A stretch of 64,000 nt of DNA from assembly GCF_014695375.1 (NCBI RefSeq), contig NZ_JACJOG010000005.1, positions 1 to 64,000 on the forward strand, given 5' to 3'. A program made the translations under genes and the position numbers. Origin of the DNA: Coleofasciculus sp. FACHB-T130. Its GTDB lineage: Bacteria > Cyanobacteriota > Cyanobacteriia > Cyanobacteriales > FACHB-T130. Under the pieces are notes generated by a model that saw only the letters and a program-made list of their open reading frames with translations, was not told where the DNA came from and made no database searches. This document shows, piece after piece, positions 37,982-47,220 of the stretch. Numbering within the stretch: position 1 is the stretch's first letter; each line of letters starts with the position of its first letter.

Positions 37982-38683
37982 ATGCTAAAAATTTCTAATT
38001 TAAATGTCTATTACGGTGAAAGCCATATCCTCCGCAATGTAGATTTGAGCGTCCCCTTAGGGCAAATGGTGTGTCTAATTGGACGTAATGGTGTTGGCAA
38101 AACCACTCTACTCAAAACAATTATGGGGCTACTTAAACCCCGTAGCGGCACGATTACTTTTGCTGATGAGATAATAATAGACAAATCTCCAGATCGACGG
38201 GCGCGGCTAGGAATTGGTTATGTTCCTCAAGGACGGGAAATTATCTCGCGATTGACAGTGAAAGAAAATTTGTTGCTGGGTTTGGAGGCGCGACGGGAGG
38301 GTAGAAATGGTAAGGAAGAAATCCCAGAAGAAATCTTTTCCCTCTTTCCCGTTTTAAAAACGATGCTGTCTCGGATGGGTGGCGATTTAAGTGGAGGACA
38401 ACAACAGCAACTCGCGATCGCTCGCGCTTTGATGGGGAAGCCGCGGTTACTTGTACTGGATGAACCCACAGAAGGTATTCAACCCTCGATTATTTTAGAA
38501 ATAGAAGCAGCAGTGCGCCGCATTATTGAATCTACCGGCATTTCTGTTTTATTGGTCGAGCAACACTTGCATTTTGTCCGACAAGCAGATCGGTACTACG
38601 CGATGCAAAAAGGCGGTATCGTCGCGTCTGGCTCGACTAGCGAACTCAGTCAGGATGTAATTCAACGGTTTCTGGCTGTCTGA
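37982..38683 (+). CDS. urtE: Urea ABC transporter, ATP-binding protein UrtE
   Basis: This 233-residue LivF-like ATPase has Walker A GRNGVGKTT, signature LSGGQQQQLAIARAL and Walker B LLVLDEP, followed by the UrtE-typical TEGIQPSIILEIEAAV. It completes the importer. The urt genes are often induced under nitrogen limitation through NtcA; I did not find a clean NtcA site upstream (see rejected items). Confidence 0.95.
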   Translation: MLKISNLNVYYGESHILRNVDLSVPLGQMVCLIGRNGVGKTTLLKTIMGLLKPRSGTITFADEIIIDKSPDRRARLGIGYVPQGREIISRLTVKENLLLGLEARREGRNGKEEIPEEIFSLFPVLKTMLSRMGGDLSGGQQQQLAIARALMGKPRLLVLDEPTEGIQPSIILEIEAAVRRIIESTGISVLLVEQHLHFVRQADRYYAMQKGGIVASGSTSELSQDVIQRFLAV

Positions 38684-38858
38684 CGCACATAGCTAAAAAT
38701 CTTTGCGAATAAACCGTAGAACTTGCAACCAAGGTAGGCGCTTTTACGCCTCCGAAAATAGAGCGGTCAGTTTACTCTCACAGCCGCTAAACTGTGGAGA
38801 GCCTTATGACAGATTATCTGTCTGGAGGACGAAACACCGCATCTATATTAACTCAGAG

Positions 38859-40979
38859 ATGTTCAAGCGGCTGCAACAGCTTCAACCCAAGCTGCTAATT
38901 TTTACCTTTGGGGCATCTTTGCTACCCGTGATGTTCCTGAGTGCTGTAGCGTGGCGGTTTGTGCAGCAGCCGCTCATCGACTTAGAAAAGACTCGGCTCG
39001 ACGATCAAGTTTTAGCCTTTCGGGGATACACTGCGGCTACTGAGAAAGGATTGCAAAATTTATCCTCTAGCTATGCAATCTGGACAGATTTATACAACGC
39101 AATTGGGAAGCGAGATGAGGCTTGGATAAAAAAGGAAGTCTCCGAGCAACTTGTTCTTTCTACCGATGTCGATCATGTGAAAGTGGTGGATCGTAGGGGA
39201 GAGATTTTGGGAGAGCGGGGTGACGCTTTGCGAATTCCGAATGTAGCTGAGCGGATAACAGATGCGATCGCTACCAACAAGCCAACGACGATGTTGATTG
39301 ATAGCGGCTTGCCTCAGATATTGCTCTTTTCAACAGCGCCTGTTTACAACAGCGATGGTACGGGGAAGTCACCCGGAACTTTGATTTTAGGGCAAAATTT
39401 AGATGAAACTTGGTTGCGTAACTTTCTTAATTTCTCTCAACCTACCACTAAACTGCAAGTTATTTCTCTAGATGGCAAATCAATCATTTCTAGCAATACC
39501 AAATCCAGCATTGAGCCTTGGGAACAAGTAAATTTAAAGTCGCAGGTGTTACGCAAGATTCAAAAAGGTAAAACAGTTTATCGGATCGAACCAAAATCTG
39601 GTTTGAATACGATATATGCTCCGATTACTTCCCGCAATCAGCCTATTGCCATTGCCAAAATTCAAATTGTCTCAAAGTATTTTAATCAAGCTTCCATCAA
39701 CCTAAACCGTGTGATTTGGCTAGGACTGGGATTGGCTACCTTGTTATCGATTGCGATCGCACATTTGCTAGCCAAACAAATCGGCAACCCGATTATCCAG
39801 CTCTCTGAACGCAGTAAAACCTTAGCCGCAGGCGATTTGACTACCCCCATTCCCGGTATCGGCGCGGGTGGTGAAATCGGTCAACTTGCTCATGCTTATC
39901 AAGAAATGGCTCAGGCGCTAAAAGCCCTCATCGGAAACCTAGAGCAACGAGTTGCAAAGCGTACTGAGGAACTAGAACAGGCGCGTCAGACTCTTGAAGA
40001 ACGGGTGCAACAGCGTACTGAAGAGCTTTCGCAAAAAAACCAGCAATTACAGCAAGCCCACGACCAACTACAGCAACTGAATACTGAATTAACTACCAAC
40101 GCTCAACAGCTAAGTCAAGCATTACGCAATTTGGGAAGGGCGCAGGCGCAACTCATTCAAACTGAAAAAATGTCTAGTTTGGGTCAACTTGTTGCTGGCA
40201 TTGCCCACGAAATTAACAATCCGATTAATTTTATTTATGGTAATCTTCCCCATATCAGTGACTACACAAAAAATCTACTGAACCTCGTACAACGCTATCA
40301 AAAAAGTTATCCTGATGCTGAAATACAGCAATATATTGAGGACATCGATCTCGATTTTTTGACGGGCGATCTGCCTAAAATTATTACTTCAATGAGGGCT
40401 GGCAGCGATCGCATTCGTCAAATTATTCTATTACTGCGAAACTTTTCCCGACTCGATGAAGCTGAAAGGAAGCGCGTCAACATTCATGAAGGAATTGATA
40501 GCAGTTTGCTAATTGTGCAGCATCGCTTGCAATCAGGCGGAGACTGGAAGGCGGAGGGAAATCCAGAGATTCAGGTAGTTAAGCAGTACGGCGTTCTGCC
40601 ACCCGTTGAATGCTATCCGGCGCAGCTTAACCAGGTATTTATGAATATTTTCAGCAATGCAATTGATGCTCTGGAAACTTTCAAAGAGCAACCCGAAAAA
40701 CGGATTTACATTAAAACTGAATTTAGTGCAGCTAAGCAAATAATTATCAAAATTAAAGATAACGGTTCCGGGATTGCAACAGCGATTAAATCAAAAATAT
40801 TTGACCCTTTTTTTACAACCAAGCCTGTCGGAAAAGGCATAGGTTTAGGACTAACTGTATGTTATCAAATATTAGAACATCATCAAGGACGTATTGCTAT
40901 TATCTCCGAACCGGGGCAGGGAACAGAAGTTATCATTGAATTACCCATTAAGTTAAACAATCCAATTGGTAATCCCTAA
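38859..40979 (+). CDS. CHASE4-domain sensor histidine kinase
   Basis: I start at ATG 38859 (706 residues), because the preceding in-frame codons back to 38703 do not resemble a signal. The protein has a membrane helix near residues 12-32, an extracytoplasmic CHASE4 sensor (about 40-275, with LQNLSSSYAIWTDLYNAI), a second helix (about 284-302), HAMP, a long coiled coil rich in Gln/Glu (about 355-435) and a HisKA domain with His450 (GIAHEINNPINF). It ends in an ATPase domain with GSGIATAIKSKIFDPFFTTKPVGKGIGLGL. The HEINNP type is common in cyanobacteria. It follows urtE and has no adjacent response regulator. Confidence 0.9.
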   Translation: MFKRLQQLQPKLLIFTFGASLLPVMFLSAVAWRFVQQPLIDLEKTRLDDQVLAFRGYTAATEKGLQNLSSSYAIWTDLYNAIGKRDEAWIKKEVSEQLVLSTDVDHVKVVDRRGEILGERGDALRIPNVAERITDAIATNKPTTMLIDSGLPQILLFSTAPVYNSDGTGKSPGTLILGQNLDETWLRNFLNFSQPTTKLQVISLDGKSIISSNTKSSIEPWEQVNLKSQVLRKIQKGKTVYRIEPKSGLNTIYAPITSRNQPIAIAKIQIVSKYFNQASINLNRVIWLGLGLATLLSIAIAHLLAKQIGNPIIQLSERSKTLAAGDLTTPIPGIGAGGEIGQLAHAYQEMAQALKALIGNLEQRVAKRTEELEQARQTLEERVQQRTEELSQKNQQLQQAHDQLQQLNTELTTNAQQLSQALRNLGRAQAQLIQTEKMSSLGQLVAGIAHEINNPINFIYGNLPHISDYTKNLLNLVQRYQKSYPDAEIQQYIEDIDLDFLTGDLPKIITSMRAGSDRIRQIILLLRNFSRLDEAERKRVNIHEGIDSSLLIVQHRLQSGGDWKAEGNPEIQVVKQYGVLPPVECYPAQLNQVFMNIFSNAIDALETFKEQPEKRIYIKTEFSAAKQIIIKIKDNGSGIATAIKSKIFDPFFTTKPVGKGIGLGLTVCYQILEHHQGRIAIISEPGQGTEVIIELPIKLNNPIGNP

Positions 40980-41102
40980 AAGGTGCTGATTGCCTTTTTC
41001 TTAGCAATCAACAAGCTAGTAAGTTTTAATTTATCGGATTTTTTGCACTTGATAAGCAATACTTACCAATTAGAAAATTACTATTTTATTTGCTATTTAA
41101 AA

Positions 41103-41924
41103 TTAATTTTGATTTCTAGGATCTCCAAAGAGATAGTAACCAGTAACTTTTTTAAAAGCCTCGGAAGTTTTATCACCAAGGCAACCATCTACACTTAAAT
41201 AAATTCCTGAAAATTGATTTAAAAACTGTTGCAGTTCTTTGCCGTTATCAATCTTAGAATCTGGGGAATAATATACCAAAGGTTGCTTTTCGCCAGGTTG
41301 GATATCTACATCTTTTTCTCCAACCTCACTGGTTTCTGGATTATCCCAAGTAATGGTTCCTCGATCGATCATTCGGCGCAGAAGTACGGCGGCACCGTAT
41401 TGCTGCGATACGGCTGTATTTGACCAGGTGCCATCGTCAACGTATTTTCCTTTAGTATAGTGGTTTGAAGCACTCCACAAATAAGGTGAAAGAACATCAG
41501 AATGGTAGAGGCGATAACCCCAACCGTTGTAGCCTTCTAACTTAAAAAGAATGCTCGGAAGACTCCACTCTTTCCATTGGTCAAATTTATCAAAAGTTAA
41601 AGCATCAATAGCACTTTCTTCCCATGTAAAGGGAGGATCGCCATTAGAGGGGCGATTTTTTGGTTCGTGTACGGTTCTTTTTGTCAGCGGATCTCCATTA
41701 TGCAGGTGAGTATTGAAATTTAAGGAAGATTCCATGTTGTGAATAATGGCTATCACATACCAGGGAATCGCCAGTCTTTTCCCTACCGCATCATACCTAG
41801 CCCGATTTGTATCAATGGTATCTAAAATATTATTTACTTGCTCAATTTTATTTTTAGTGATTTTGCAGCTATCAAAGAGTTGCTGGTATTCGTTTTTTAA
41901 GCTTTCAAAGCTGATAGCCGCCAT
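41103..41924 (-). CDS. Lysozyme-like protein with peptidoglycan-binding end
   Basis: The 273-residue protein starts with a helical segment and then IPWYVIAIIHNMESSLNFNTHLHNGDPLTKRTVHEPKNRP, a pattern of lysozyme-superfamily transglycosylases where the Glu after HNM is the probable catalytic acid. The C-terminal LQQFLNQFSGIYLSVDGCLGDKTSEAFKKVTGYYL (about 235-268) looks like a peptidoglycan-binding helical repeat. No signal peptide is seen. It is the only minus-strand gene within the urea region and lies between the kinase and ureD. The role is not known; similar proteins occur singly in cyanobacteria and in phage-like contexts. Confidence 0.75.
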   Translation of the reverse strand: MAAISFESLKNEYQQLFDSCKITKNKIEQVNNILDTIDTNRARYDAVGKRLAIPWYVIAIIHNMESSLNFNTHLHNGDPLTKRTVHEPKNRPSNGDPPFTWEESAIDALTFDKFDQWKEWSLPSILFKLEGYNGWGYRLYHSDVLSPYLWSASNHYTKGKYVDDGTWSNTAVSQQYGAAVLLRRMIDRGTITWDNPETSEVGEKDVDIQPGEKQPLVYYSPDSKIDNGKELQQFLNQFSGIYLSVDGCLGDKTSEAFKKVTGYYLFGDPRNQN

Positions 41925-42036
41925 AAGAATCTCCAGTATAAAGACTTAAGAATATTCGGTTGAATCGAGTTTAATGGTATTTTTGTTTAAGATGATTTTC
42001 CGGAGTAAAAAATTAACAATTTATACACCAAATTTA

Positions 42037-42924
42037 ATGAAAGACCTCGATCCGGCAGTAGCAAATCCCTCATCCTCTGGATGGCACGGCATTCTTAACT
42101 TGGAGTTTTCTAAAACCCAAAGCAAAACCCAGGTGATTAGCGATCGCGTAAAAGCACCGCTGAAGGTACAGCGCCCATTTTATCCAGAAGGGTCGGAGAT
42201 TTGTCATAGTGTAATTTTGCATACAGCGGGGGGTGTTGTGGGGGGCGATCGCTTATCGCTTAATTTCCACCTCCAACCCAACGCCCAAGCCTTAATCACT
42301 ACCGCTGCCGCCGGTAAGGTTTATCGCAGTAATGGATTGCCAGCGAGTCAAACGATTGAAATCGAGGTGAACGCGGGTGCTACTTTGGAGTGGCTACCGC
42401 AGGAAACAATTATTTTTGACGGTGCGATGTATCGACAAGACTTGCGGGTAGAATTAGCTCCAGAAGCAAGTTGGCTGGGTTGGGAAATTACACGCTTTGG
42501 ACGCAGTGCCAGAGGGGAGAGATTCTTACACGGAGAGTGGCGATCGCATACCGAAATCTGGCAGCAAGGACGCCCTCTGTGGATTGACAGGCAATGGCTA
42601 CCTGGCGGGACAGAAATCCTCGACAGTCCTCACGGTTTAGCTGGGCAATCCGTTGTAGCGAGTTTAGTCTGGATTGGGCAAGCGGTGTCACCGGAGATTG
42701 TGGAAAAAGCACGAAATCTAGGGAATCATTCACCCTTTTTCAAGAAAGGAACAGGGGGGAATATTCACCAAGCAGGCATTACTCGTCTTCCTTCTGGGCT
42801 ATTGTGTCGCTATCGCGGTTCTTCTACTTCCCAGGTGCGAAACTGGTTTATAGATATTTGGAATTTGCTGCGATTGCACTTTTTAGAACGCCCTGCTTGT
42901 CCACCGAGAGTATGGCAAATTTGA
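42037..42924 (+). CDS. ureD: Urease accessory protein UreD
   Basis: UreD is the scaffold that binds apo-urease for nickel insertion with UreF and UreG. The core begins around [20 protein letters not shown] and includes [22 protein letters not shown], a [10 protein letters not shown] segment and a [12 protein letters not shown] motif. The ATG at 42037 (MKDLDP) gives 295 residues and fits relatives; the frame is open to 41974, which would add 21 residues of poor family likeness. ureA follows after 49 bases, so the second urease group begins here. Confidence 0.92.
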   Translation: MKDLDPAVANPSSSGWHGILNLEFSKTQSKTQVISDRVKAPLKVQRPFYPEGSEICHSVILHTAGGVVGGDRLSLNFHLQPNAQALITTAAAGKVYRSNGLPASQTIEIEVNAGATLEWLPQETIIFDGAMYRQDLRVELAPEASWLGWEITRFGRSARGERFLHGEWRSHTEIWQQGRPLWIDRQWLPGGTEILDSPHGLAGQSVVASLVWIGQAVSPEIVEKARNLGNHSPFFKKGTGGNIHQAGITRLPSGLLCRYRGSSTSQVRNWFIDIWNLLRLHFLERPACPPRVWQI

Positions 42925-42973
42925 ACAAACCGCAAAGAACACGGAGAACACGAAGGAGTTTAAGAGGTTATCA

Positions 42974-43276
42974 ATGCAACTGACGCCACAGGAAAAAGAT
43001 AAGCTATTAATTTTTACGGCGGCACTGTTAGCGGAACGCCGTAAGGAAAGAGGTTTAAAGCTGAATTACCCAGAAGCGATCGCTTATATTTCCGCTGGTA
43101 TTTTGGAAGGCGCTAGAGATGGACGTACTGTTGCCGATTTAATGAGTTATGGGACAACGCTACTGTCACGGGAAGAAGTGATGGAAGGTGTGCCAGAGAT
43201 GGTGCATGAAGTCCAGGTAGAAGCGACATTTCCCGATGGGACAAAATTGGTTACAGTTCACAACCCAATTCGTTAG
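42974..43276 (+). CDS. ureA: Urease gamma subunit
   Basis: The 100-residue structural subunit is a near-perfect family match: [35 protein letters not shown], then [19 protein letters not shown], ending in [14 protein letters not shown]. It forms part of the alpha-beta-gamma trimer unit of urease. Instead of ureB, a DJ-1/PfpI gene follows it. Confidence 0.97.
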   Translation: MQLTPQEKDKLLIFTAALLAERRKERGLKLNYPEAIAYISAGILEGARDGRTVADLMSYGTTLLSREEVMEGVPEMVHEVQVEATFPDGTKLVTVHNPIR

Positions 43277-43303
43277 AGAATCCCGTAGATTGAAGGATTG
43301 TTT

Positions 43304-43861
43304 ATGAAGGTTGCATTTATCGTTTACACCGGAATGACCGCCTTAGATTTTATCGGAGTTTACGATCCAGTTACTCGTCTCAAGACAATGGATTTTATGC
43401 CCGATTTGGAATGGGATATTTGCGCCCCTTCTCAAGAAGTAAGCGATAACGCTGGACTTCGTTTTACTCCGAACAAAGTAGGCGAATCTCTTCAATCCTA
43501 TGACATGATTATCATGCCGGGTGGAATTGGCACCAGAAAATTAGTTAACGACCTTGAGTTAATAACATGGCTGAAAACCTCAGCACCTTGCAAGTTCAAA
43601 GTTTCTGTGTGTACAGGTTCTTTACTACTCGGTGCAGCGGGATTTTTAGAAGGAAAGACAGCAACAACCCATCCCAATGCTTTCCACGACCTTCAAAAAT
43701 ATTGTAAGTCGGTCGTAGACAAAAGAGTGGTTGATGAAGGTGACGTAATTACCGCCAGAGGCGTTACTTCGGCAATTGATTTGGGTTTATATCTTTGTGA
43801 AAAGTTCGCCGGATACGAGATTAAAGAGAAAATCCGTAAACAAATGGATTATCAAACATAA
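43304..43861 (+). CDS. DJ-1/PfpI family protein inside the urease operon
   Basis: From ATG 43304, 6 bases after a GAAGGA ribosome site, the product has 185 residues. It has the class I glutamine-amidotransferase-like fold with DMIIMPGGIG and the nucleophile elbow VCTGS (Cys103). Relatives include isocyanide hydratases, proteases, glyoxalases and transcription regulators; this copy lacks an AraC domain. It sits between ureA and ureB on the same strand with short gaps, so co-expression with urease is likely. The substrate is unknown. Confidence 0.85.
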   Translation: MKVAFIVYTGMTALDFIGVYDPVTRLKTMDFMPDLEWDICAPSQEVSDNAGLRFTPNKVGESLQSYDMIIMPGGIGTRKLVNDLELITWLKTSAPCKFKVSVCTGSLLLGAAGFLEGKTATTHPNAFHDLQKYCKSVVDKRVVDEGDVITARGVTSAIDLGLYLCEKFAGYEIKEKIRKQMDYQT

Positions 43862-43998
43862 TCTTAGAAAAATTAGGTAAGTGTGAGCAATTTACGGAGC
43901 CAATTATATTCAGCATTTTACGACACTGAGCCGGTTCCTATGGGTGAATTTATACAATAGTTAGCCGTTTTTATAAAAAACTCAAAGAGGAAGTTGAA

Positions 43999-44304
43999 AT
44001 GATTCCTGGAGAAATGCTTGTACAAGCAGGGGAAATAGAACTGAATGCCGGTCGCCCTAGTATAAAACTGCAAGTAGCCAATACAGGCGATCGCCCGATT
44101 CAAGTTGGTTCTCATTTTCACTTCTATGAGGTGAACGAATCTTTAGATTTCGATAGAGAACAAGCAAAGGGAATGCGCCTGAACATTCCAGCAGGTACAG
44201 CCGTGCGCTTTGAACCTGGAGATGAAAAAGAAGTGGAATTAGTACCATTTGTTGGTAGCCATCAAGTATATGGCTTTAATGGCAAAATAAATGGTTCGCT
44301 ATAG
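43999..44304 (+). CDS. ureB: Urease beta subunit
   Basis: The 101-residue subunit begins [20 protein letters not shown] and contains [39 protein letters not shown], the standard beta subunit sequence. An AGAGGAAG ribosome site precedes the start. It is separated from ureA by the DJ-1 gene and from ureC by a cupin and a DUF1349 gene, an unusual order; ureA-ureB-ureC is normally contiguous. Confidence 0.97.
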   Translation: MIPGEMLVQAGEIELNAGRPSIKLQVANTGDRPIQVGSHFHFYEVNESLDFDREQAKGMRLNIPAGTAVRFEPGDEKEVELVPFVGSHQVYGFNGKINGSL

Positions 44305-44324
44305 CAATTAATGAGGATAATTAA

Positions 44325-44789
44325 ATGACTTTACCGATAAAAGAAATTGTACTAGCGCCTGGAGAAGGCAGGCATCTTACTATTGGTAACAGCGAAGCTA
44401 CATTTAAAGCGGTTGGTGCCGATACTCACGGGAACTTAGGGCTGTTTGAGTTTAGCCTAGAACCGGATGGAACCGGGGCGCAACCACACATCCATCGCCA
44501 GATGGAGGAGATGTTTTATGTCCTGGAAGGGGAAGTGGAAATCCTCGTCGGGGATAGAACAGTAAAAGGACAACCAGGGGCATTTGTGCTTGTCCCTCGC
44601 GGTACACCTCACGGGTTCGCTAACCACAGTACAAAGCCAGCGAAGCTGTTAATAATGTTTTGTCCGGGGGGAGAACGCGAAAAATATTTTGAGGGACTAG
44701 CTGAACTGATGAAAGACGGGCAAAAACCCGATCGGGAAGCTTTGCTTGAGTTAATGCGAGGATTCGACCAGGAACCAGTAGAAATTTAG
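44325..44789 (+). CDS. Cupin domain protein between ureB and ureC
   Basis: The 154-residue protein has a single cupin barrel: PHIHRQMEEMFYVLEGEVEILVGDR supplies His, His and Glu metal ligands, and PRGTPHGFANHS supplies the third His. Such small cupins are dioxygenases, isomerases or ligand sensors. The spacing of 20 bases after ureB and 6 bases before the DUF1349 gene, with a GAGGA ribosome site, indicates one transcript. No role in urease function is known to me. Confidence 0.88.
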   Translation: MTLPIKEIVLAPGEGRHLTIGNSEATFKAVGADTHGNLGLFEFSLEPDGTGAQPHIHRQMEEMFYVLEGEVEILVGDRTVKGQPGAFVLVPRGTPHGFANHSTKPAKLLIMFCPGGEREKYFEGLAELMKDGQKPDREALLELMRGFDQEPVEI

Positions 44790-44795
44790 AAAAGA

Positions 44796-45338
44796 ATGGC
44801 GATGGAATGGTATAACGAACCGCCAACTTGGAATGTCCAAGGCAATACAATTATCATTACAGCCGCTGGGAAAACTGATTTTTGGCGAGAAACTCACTAC
44901 GGCTTTATTCGAGATAACGGTCACTTTTTTTATCAGCCAGCGAACAAAGACTTCATGGTTGAGGTGAAAGTTAGTGGTGAGTATCGAGATTTGTACGATC
45001 AAGCCGGATTGATGCTGCGCTTAGATGAGGCGAATTGGTTAAAATGTGGCATTGAATTTGTCGAGGGTGTACAACAAGTCAGCGCTGTGGTAACAAGAGA
45101 TTACTCAGATTGGTCTGTTGTCCCGCTACCAGATAACCCGACTTCTCTTTGGATGCGCGTACATCGACGTGGCACTGCTGTAGAGGTGCAATACTCTCTG
45201 GATGGCACCCAGTACACGATGCTACGCCTTGGTTATCTCACGCCAGTTGAGACGGTGAATGTAGGGATAATGTGTGCTTCTCCAGAGGGAAATGGCTTCT
45301 CAATGAAATTTGAGGGATTCAAAATTAATCGCTTGTAA
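44796..45338 (+). CDS. DUF1349 family protein (concanavalin-like fold)
   Basis: The 180-residue product matches DUF1349 (beta-sandwich): MEWYNEPPTWNVQGNTIIITAAGKTDFWRETHYGFIRDNGHFFY, then DQAGLMLRLDEANWLKCGIEFVEG and SLWMRVHRRG. Yeast relatives were annotated as regulators of enolase or glucan-like proteins; the bacterial function is open. It follows the cupin by 6 bases and precedes ureC by 98 bases with a short direct repeat between. Confidence 0.85.
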   Translation: MAMEWYNEPPTWNVQGNTIIITAAGKTDFWRETHYGFIRDNGHFFYQPANKDFMVEVKVSGEYRDLYDQAGLMLRLDEANWLKCGIEFVEGVQQVSAVVTRDYSDWSVVPLPDNPTSLWMRVHRRGTAVEVQYSLDGTQYTMLRLGYLTPVETVNVGIMCASPEGNGFSMKFEGFKINRL

Positions 45339-45366
45339 CCCAAAAAACGCCAAGAATAGCCCAAAA

Positions 45367-45405
45367 CTTTGCGTACCTTTGCGCTTCCCTTTGCGTACCT
45401 TTGCG
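45367..45405. repeat. Direct repeat CTTTGCGTACCTTTGCG before ureC
   Basis: Two identical 17-base copies at 45367-45383 and 45389-45405, with a 5-base spacer, lie between the DUF1349 gene and ureC. Confidence 0.6.
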
Positions 45406-45436
45406 TTAAAAATATACCACTCTAGAGGAGTCAAGG

Positions 45437-47161
45437 ATGAGTTACAGAATGGATCGCCGCGCTTACGCCGAAACCTATGGTCCGACAGTCGGCGATCGCG
45501 TTCGTCTTGCTGATACCGAATTATTCATCGAAGTCGAACAAGACTTCACGACCTACGGCGATGAAGTGAAATTCGGTGGCGGCAAAGTCATCCGAGATGG
45601 CATGGGACAATCTCCTATTTCTAATGCCGACGGTGCCGTCGATCTGGTAATTACCAACGCCTTAATCCTCGACTGGTGGGGGATTGTCAAAGCCGATATT
45701 GGTATTAAAAATGGCAATATTTTTAAAATTGGGAAAGCTGGAAATCCTTACATTCAAGACAACGTAGAGATTATTATTGGCCCTGGAACTGAGGTCGTTG
45801 CCGGGGAAGGAATGATTCTCACCGCTGGCGGGATTGACAGCCACATTCACTTTATTTGTCCGCAACAAATTGAAGTCGCGATCGCATCCGGCATCACCAC
45901 CATGATCGGCGGTGGTACTGGCCCCGCTACGGGTACAAATGCGACCACTTGCACTCCTGGCCCGTGGAATATGTACCGGATGCTGCAAGCCGCTGACGCC
46001 TTCCCGGTAAATCTAGGCTTCTTAGGGAAAGGCAATAGCAGCCAACCCCAAGGACTAATCGAACAAGTCTTAGCTGGGGCGATAGGTTTAAAACTGCACG
46101 AAGACTGGGGCACCACACCCGCGACGATTGATACTTGCTTGAGCGTTGCGGATAATTATGATGTGCAGGTAGCCATTCATACCGATACCTTGAACGAGGC
46201 CGGTTTTGTAGAAACCACCATCGCCGCATTTAAGAATCGCGTTATTCACACTTACCACACCGAGGGAGCCGGTGGAGGTCACGCGCCGGACATTATCAAA
46301 GTATGCGGCGAAGCGAACGTCCTGCCCTCTTCCACCAACCCGACGCGCCCTTATACCGTCAATACCCTAGACGAACACCTGGATATGCTAATGGTGTGTC
46401 ATCACCTCGACCCCAGCATTCCCGAAGATGTCGCCTTTGCCGAGTCCCGGATTCGCCGGGAAACCATTGCCGCTGAAGATATCCTGCACGATTTGGGCGC
46501 ATTCAGCATGATTTCCTCTGATTCTCAGGCGATGGGGCGGGTCGGCGAGGTAATCATTCGCACCTGGCAAACGGCACACAAAATGAAAGTGCAGCGGGGA
46601 AACCTTTCCCCATTGCTACCAGGAGAGGGGCAAGAGAGGGCGGATAATTTCCGGGCAAAGCGCTACGTTGCTAAATATACAATCAATCCAGCCATTACCC
46701 ACGGGATTTCGCAGTATGTTGGTTCGGTAGAAGTGGGGAAATTGGCGGATTTGTGCCTCTGGCGTCCGGCATTTTTTGGCGTCAAGCCAGAGATAGTCAT
46801 CAAAGGGGGTGCGATCGCTTACGCTCAAATGGGCGATGCCAACGCTAGTATCCCCACACCGCAACCAGTGCATATGCGCCCAATGTTCGGCAGTTTTGGA
46901 GGCGCGATCGCTGCCACTTCTCTAACTTTTATTTCCCAAGCGGCACTCGAACAAGAGATTCCCAGCCAGCTTAAGCTACAAAAGCCAGCCGTTGCCGTCA
47001 GCGGTACGCGGCAGCTCAGTAAGCGAGACATGAAATTAAACGATGCCCTGCCTCACATGGAAGTAAATCCGGAAACCTACGAAGTGCGAGCCGATGGGGA
47101 ATTGCTGACTTGCGAACCGGCAACCGTTCTCCCATTAGCACAACGCTACTTTTTATTCTGA
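45437..47161 (+). CDS. ureC: Urease alpha subunit
   Basis: The 574-residue catalytic subunit hydrolyses urea to ammonia and carbamate at a two-nickel site. All expected motifs are here: [10 protein letters not shown] (first ligands), GLKLHEDWG with the carbamylated Lys, [25 protein letters not shown] and [21 protein letters not shown] with the flap and catalytic His. A GAGGAG ribosome site precedes the ATG. Residues 389-403, [15 protein letters not shown], are unlike relatives, which have about ten residues of the type LPEDxxxND here. The DNA for this stretch (46601-46645) looks like an intergenic palindromic repeat. The frame and the active site are intact, so the enzyme should work. Confidence 0.96.
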   Translation: MSYRMDRRAYAETYGPTVGDRVRLADTELFIEVEQDFTTYGDEVKFGGGKVIRDGMGQSPISNADGAVDLVITNALILDWWGIVKADIGIKNGNIFKIGKAGNPYIQDNVEIIIGPGTEVVAGEGMILTAGGIDSHIHFICPQQIEVAIASGITTMIGGGTGPATGTNATTCTPGPWNMYRMLQAADAFPVNLGFLGKGNSSQPQGLIEQVLAGAIGLKLHEDWGTTPATIDTCLSVADNYDVQVAIHTDTLNEAGFVETTIAAFKNRVIHTYHTEGAGGGHAPDIIKVCGEANVLPSSTNPTRPYTVNTLDEHLDMLMVCHHLDPSIPEDVAFAESRIRRETIAAEDILHDLGAFSMISSDSQAMGRVGEVIIRTWQTAHKMKVQRGNLSPLLPGEGQERADNFRAKRYVAKYTINPAITHGISQYVGSVEVGKLADLCLWRPAFFGVKPEIVIKGGAIAYAQMGDANASIPTPQPVHMRPMFGSFGGAIAATSLTFISQAALEQEIPSQLKLQKPAVAVSGTRQLSKRDMKLNDALPHMEVNPETYEVRADGELLTCEPATVLPLAQRYFLF

Positions 47162-47172
47162 TTAAATTGGTA

Positions 47173-47220
47173 GTAGAGAAGCGATTAACTTGCTAGAGAT
47201 GCAACTAATCGCTTCTCTAC
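47173..47220. terminator. Bidirectional terminator after ureC
   Basis: GTAGAGAAGCGATTA (47173-47187) is perfectly inverted at 47206-47220. It lies between the converging ureC and the next minus-strand gene. Confidence 0.8.

Noticed and set aside
45662-46229. Overlapping minus-strand frames opposite ureC
   Set aside because: ureC is strongly conserved on the plus strand. The opposite frames have no ribosome site and no similarity, and follow from its codon usage.
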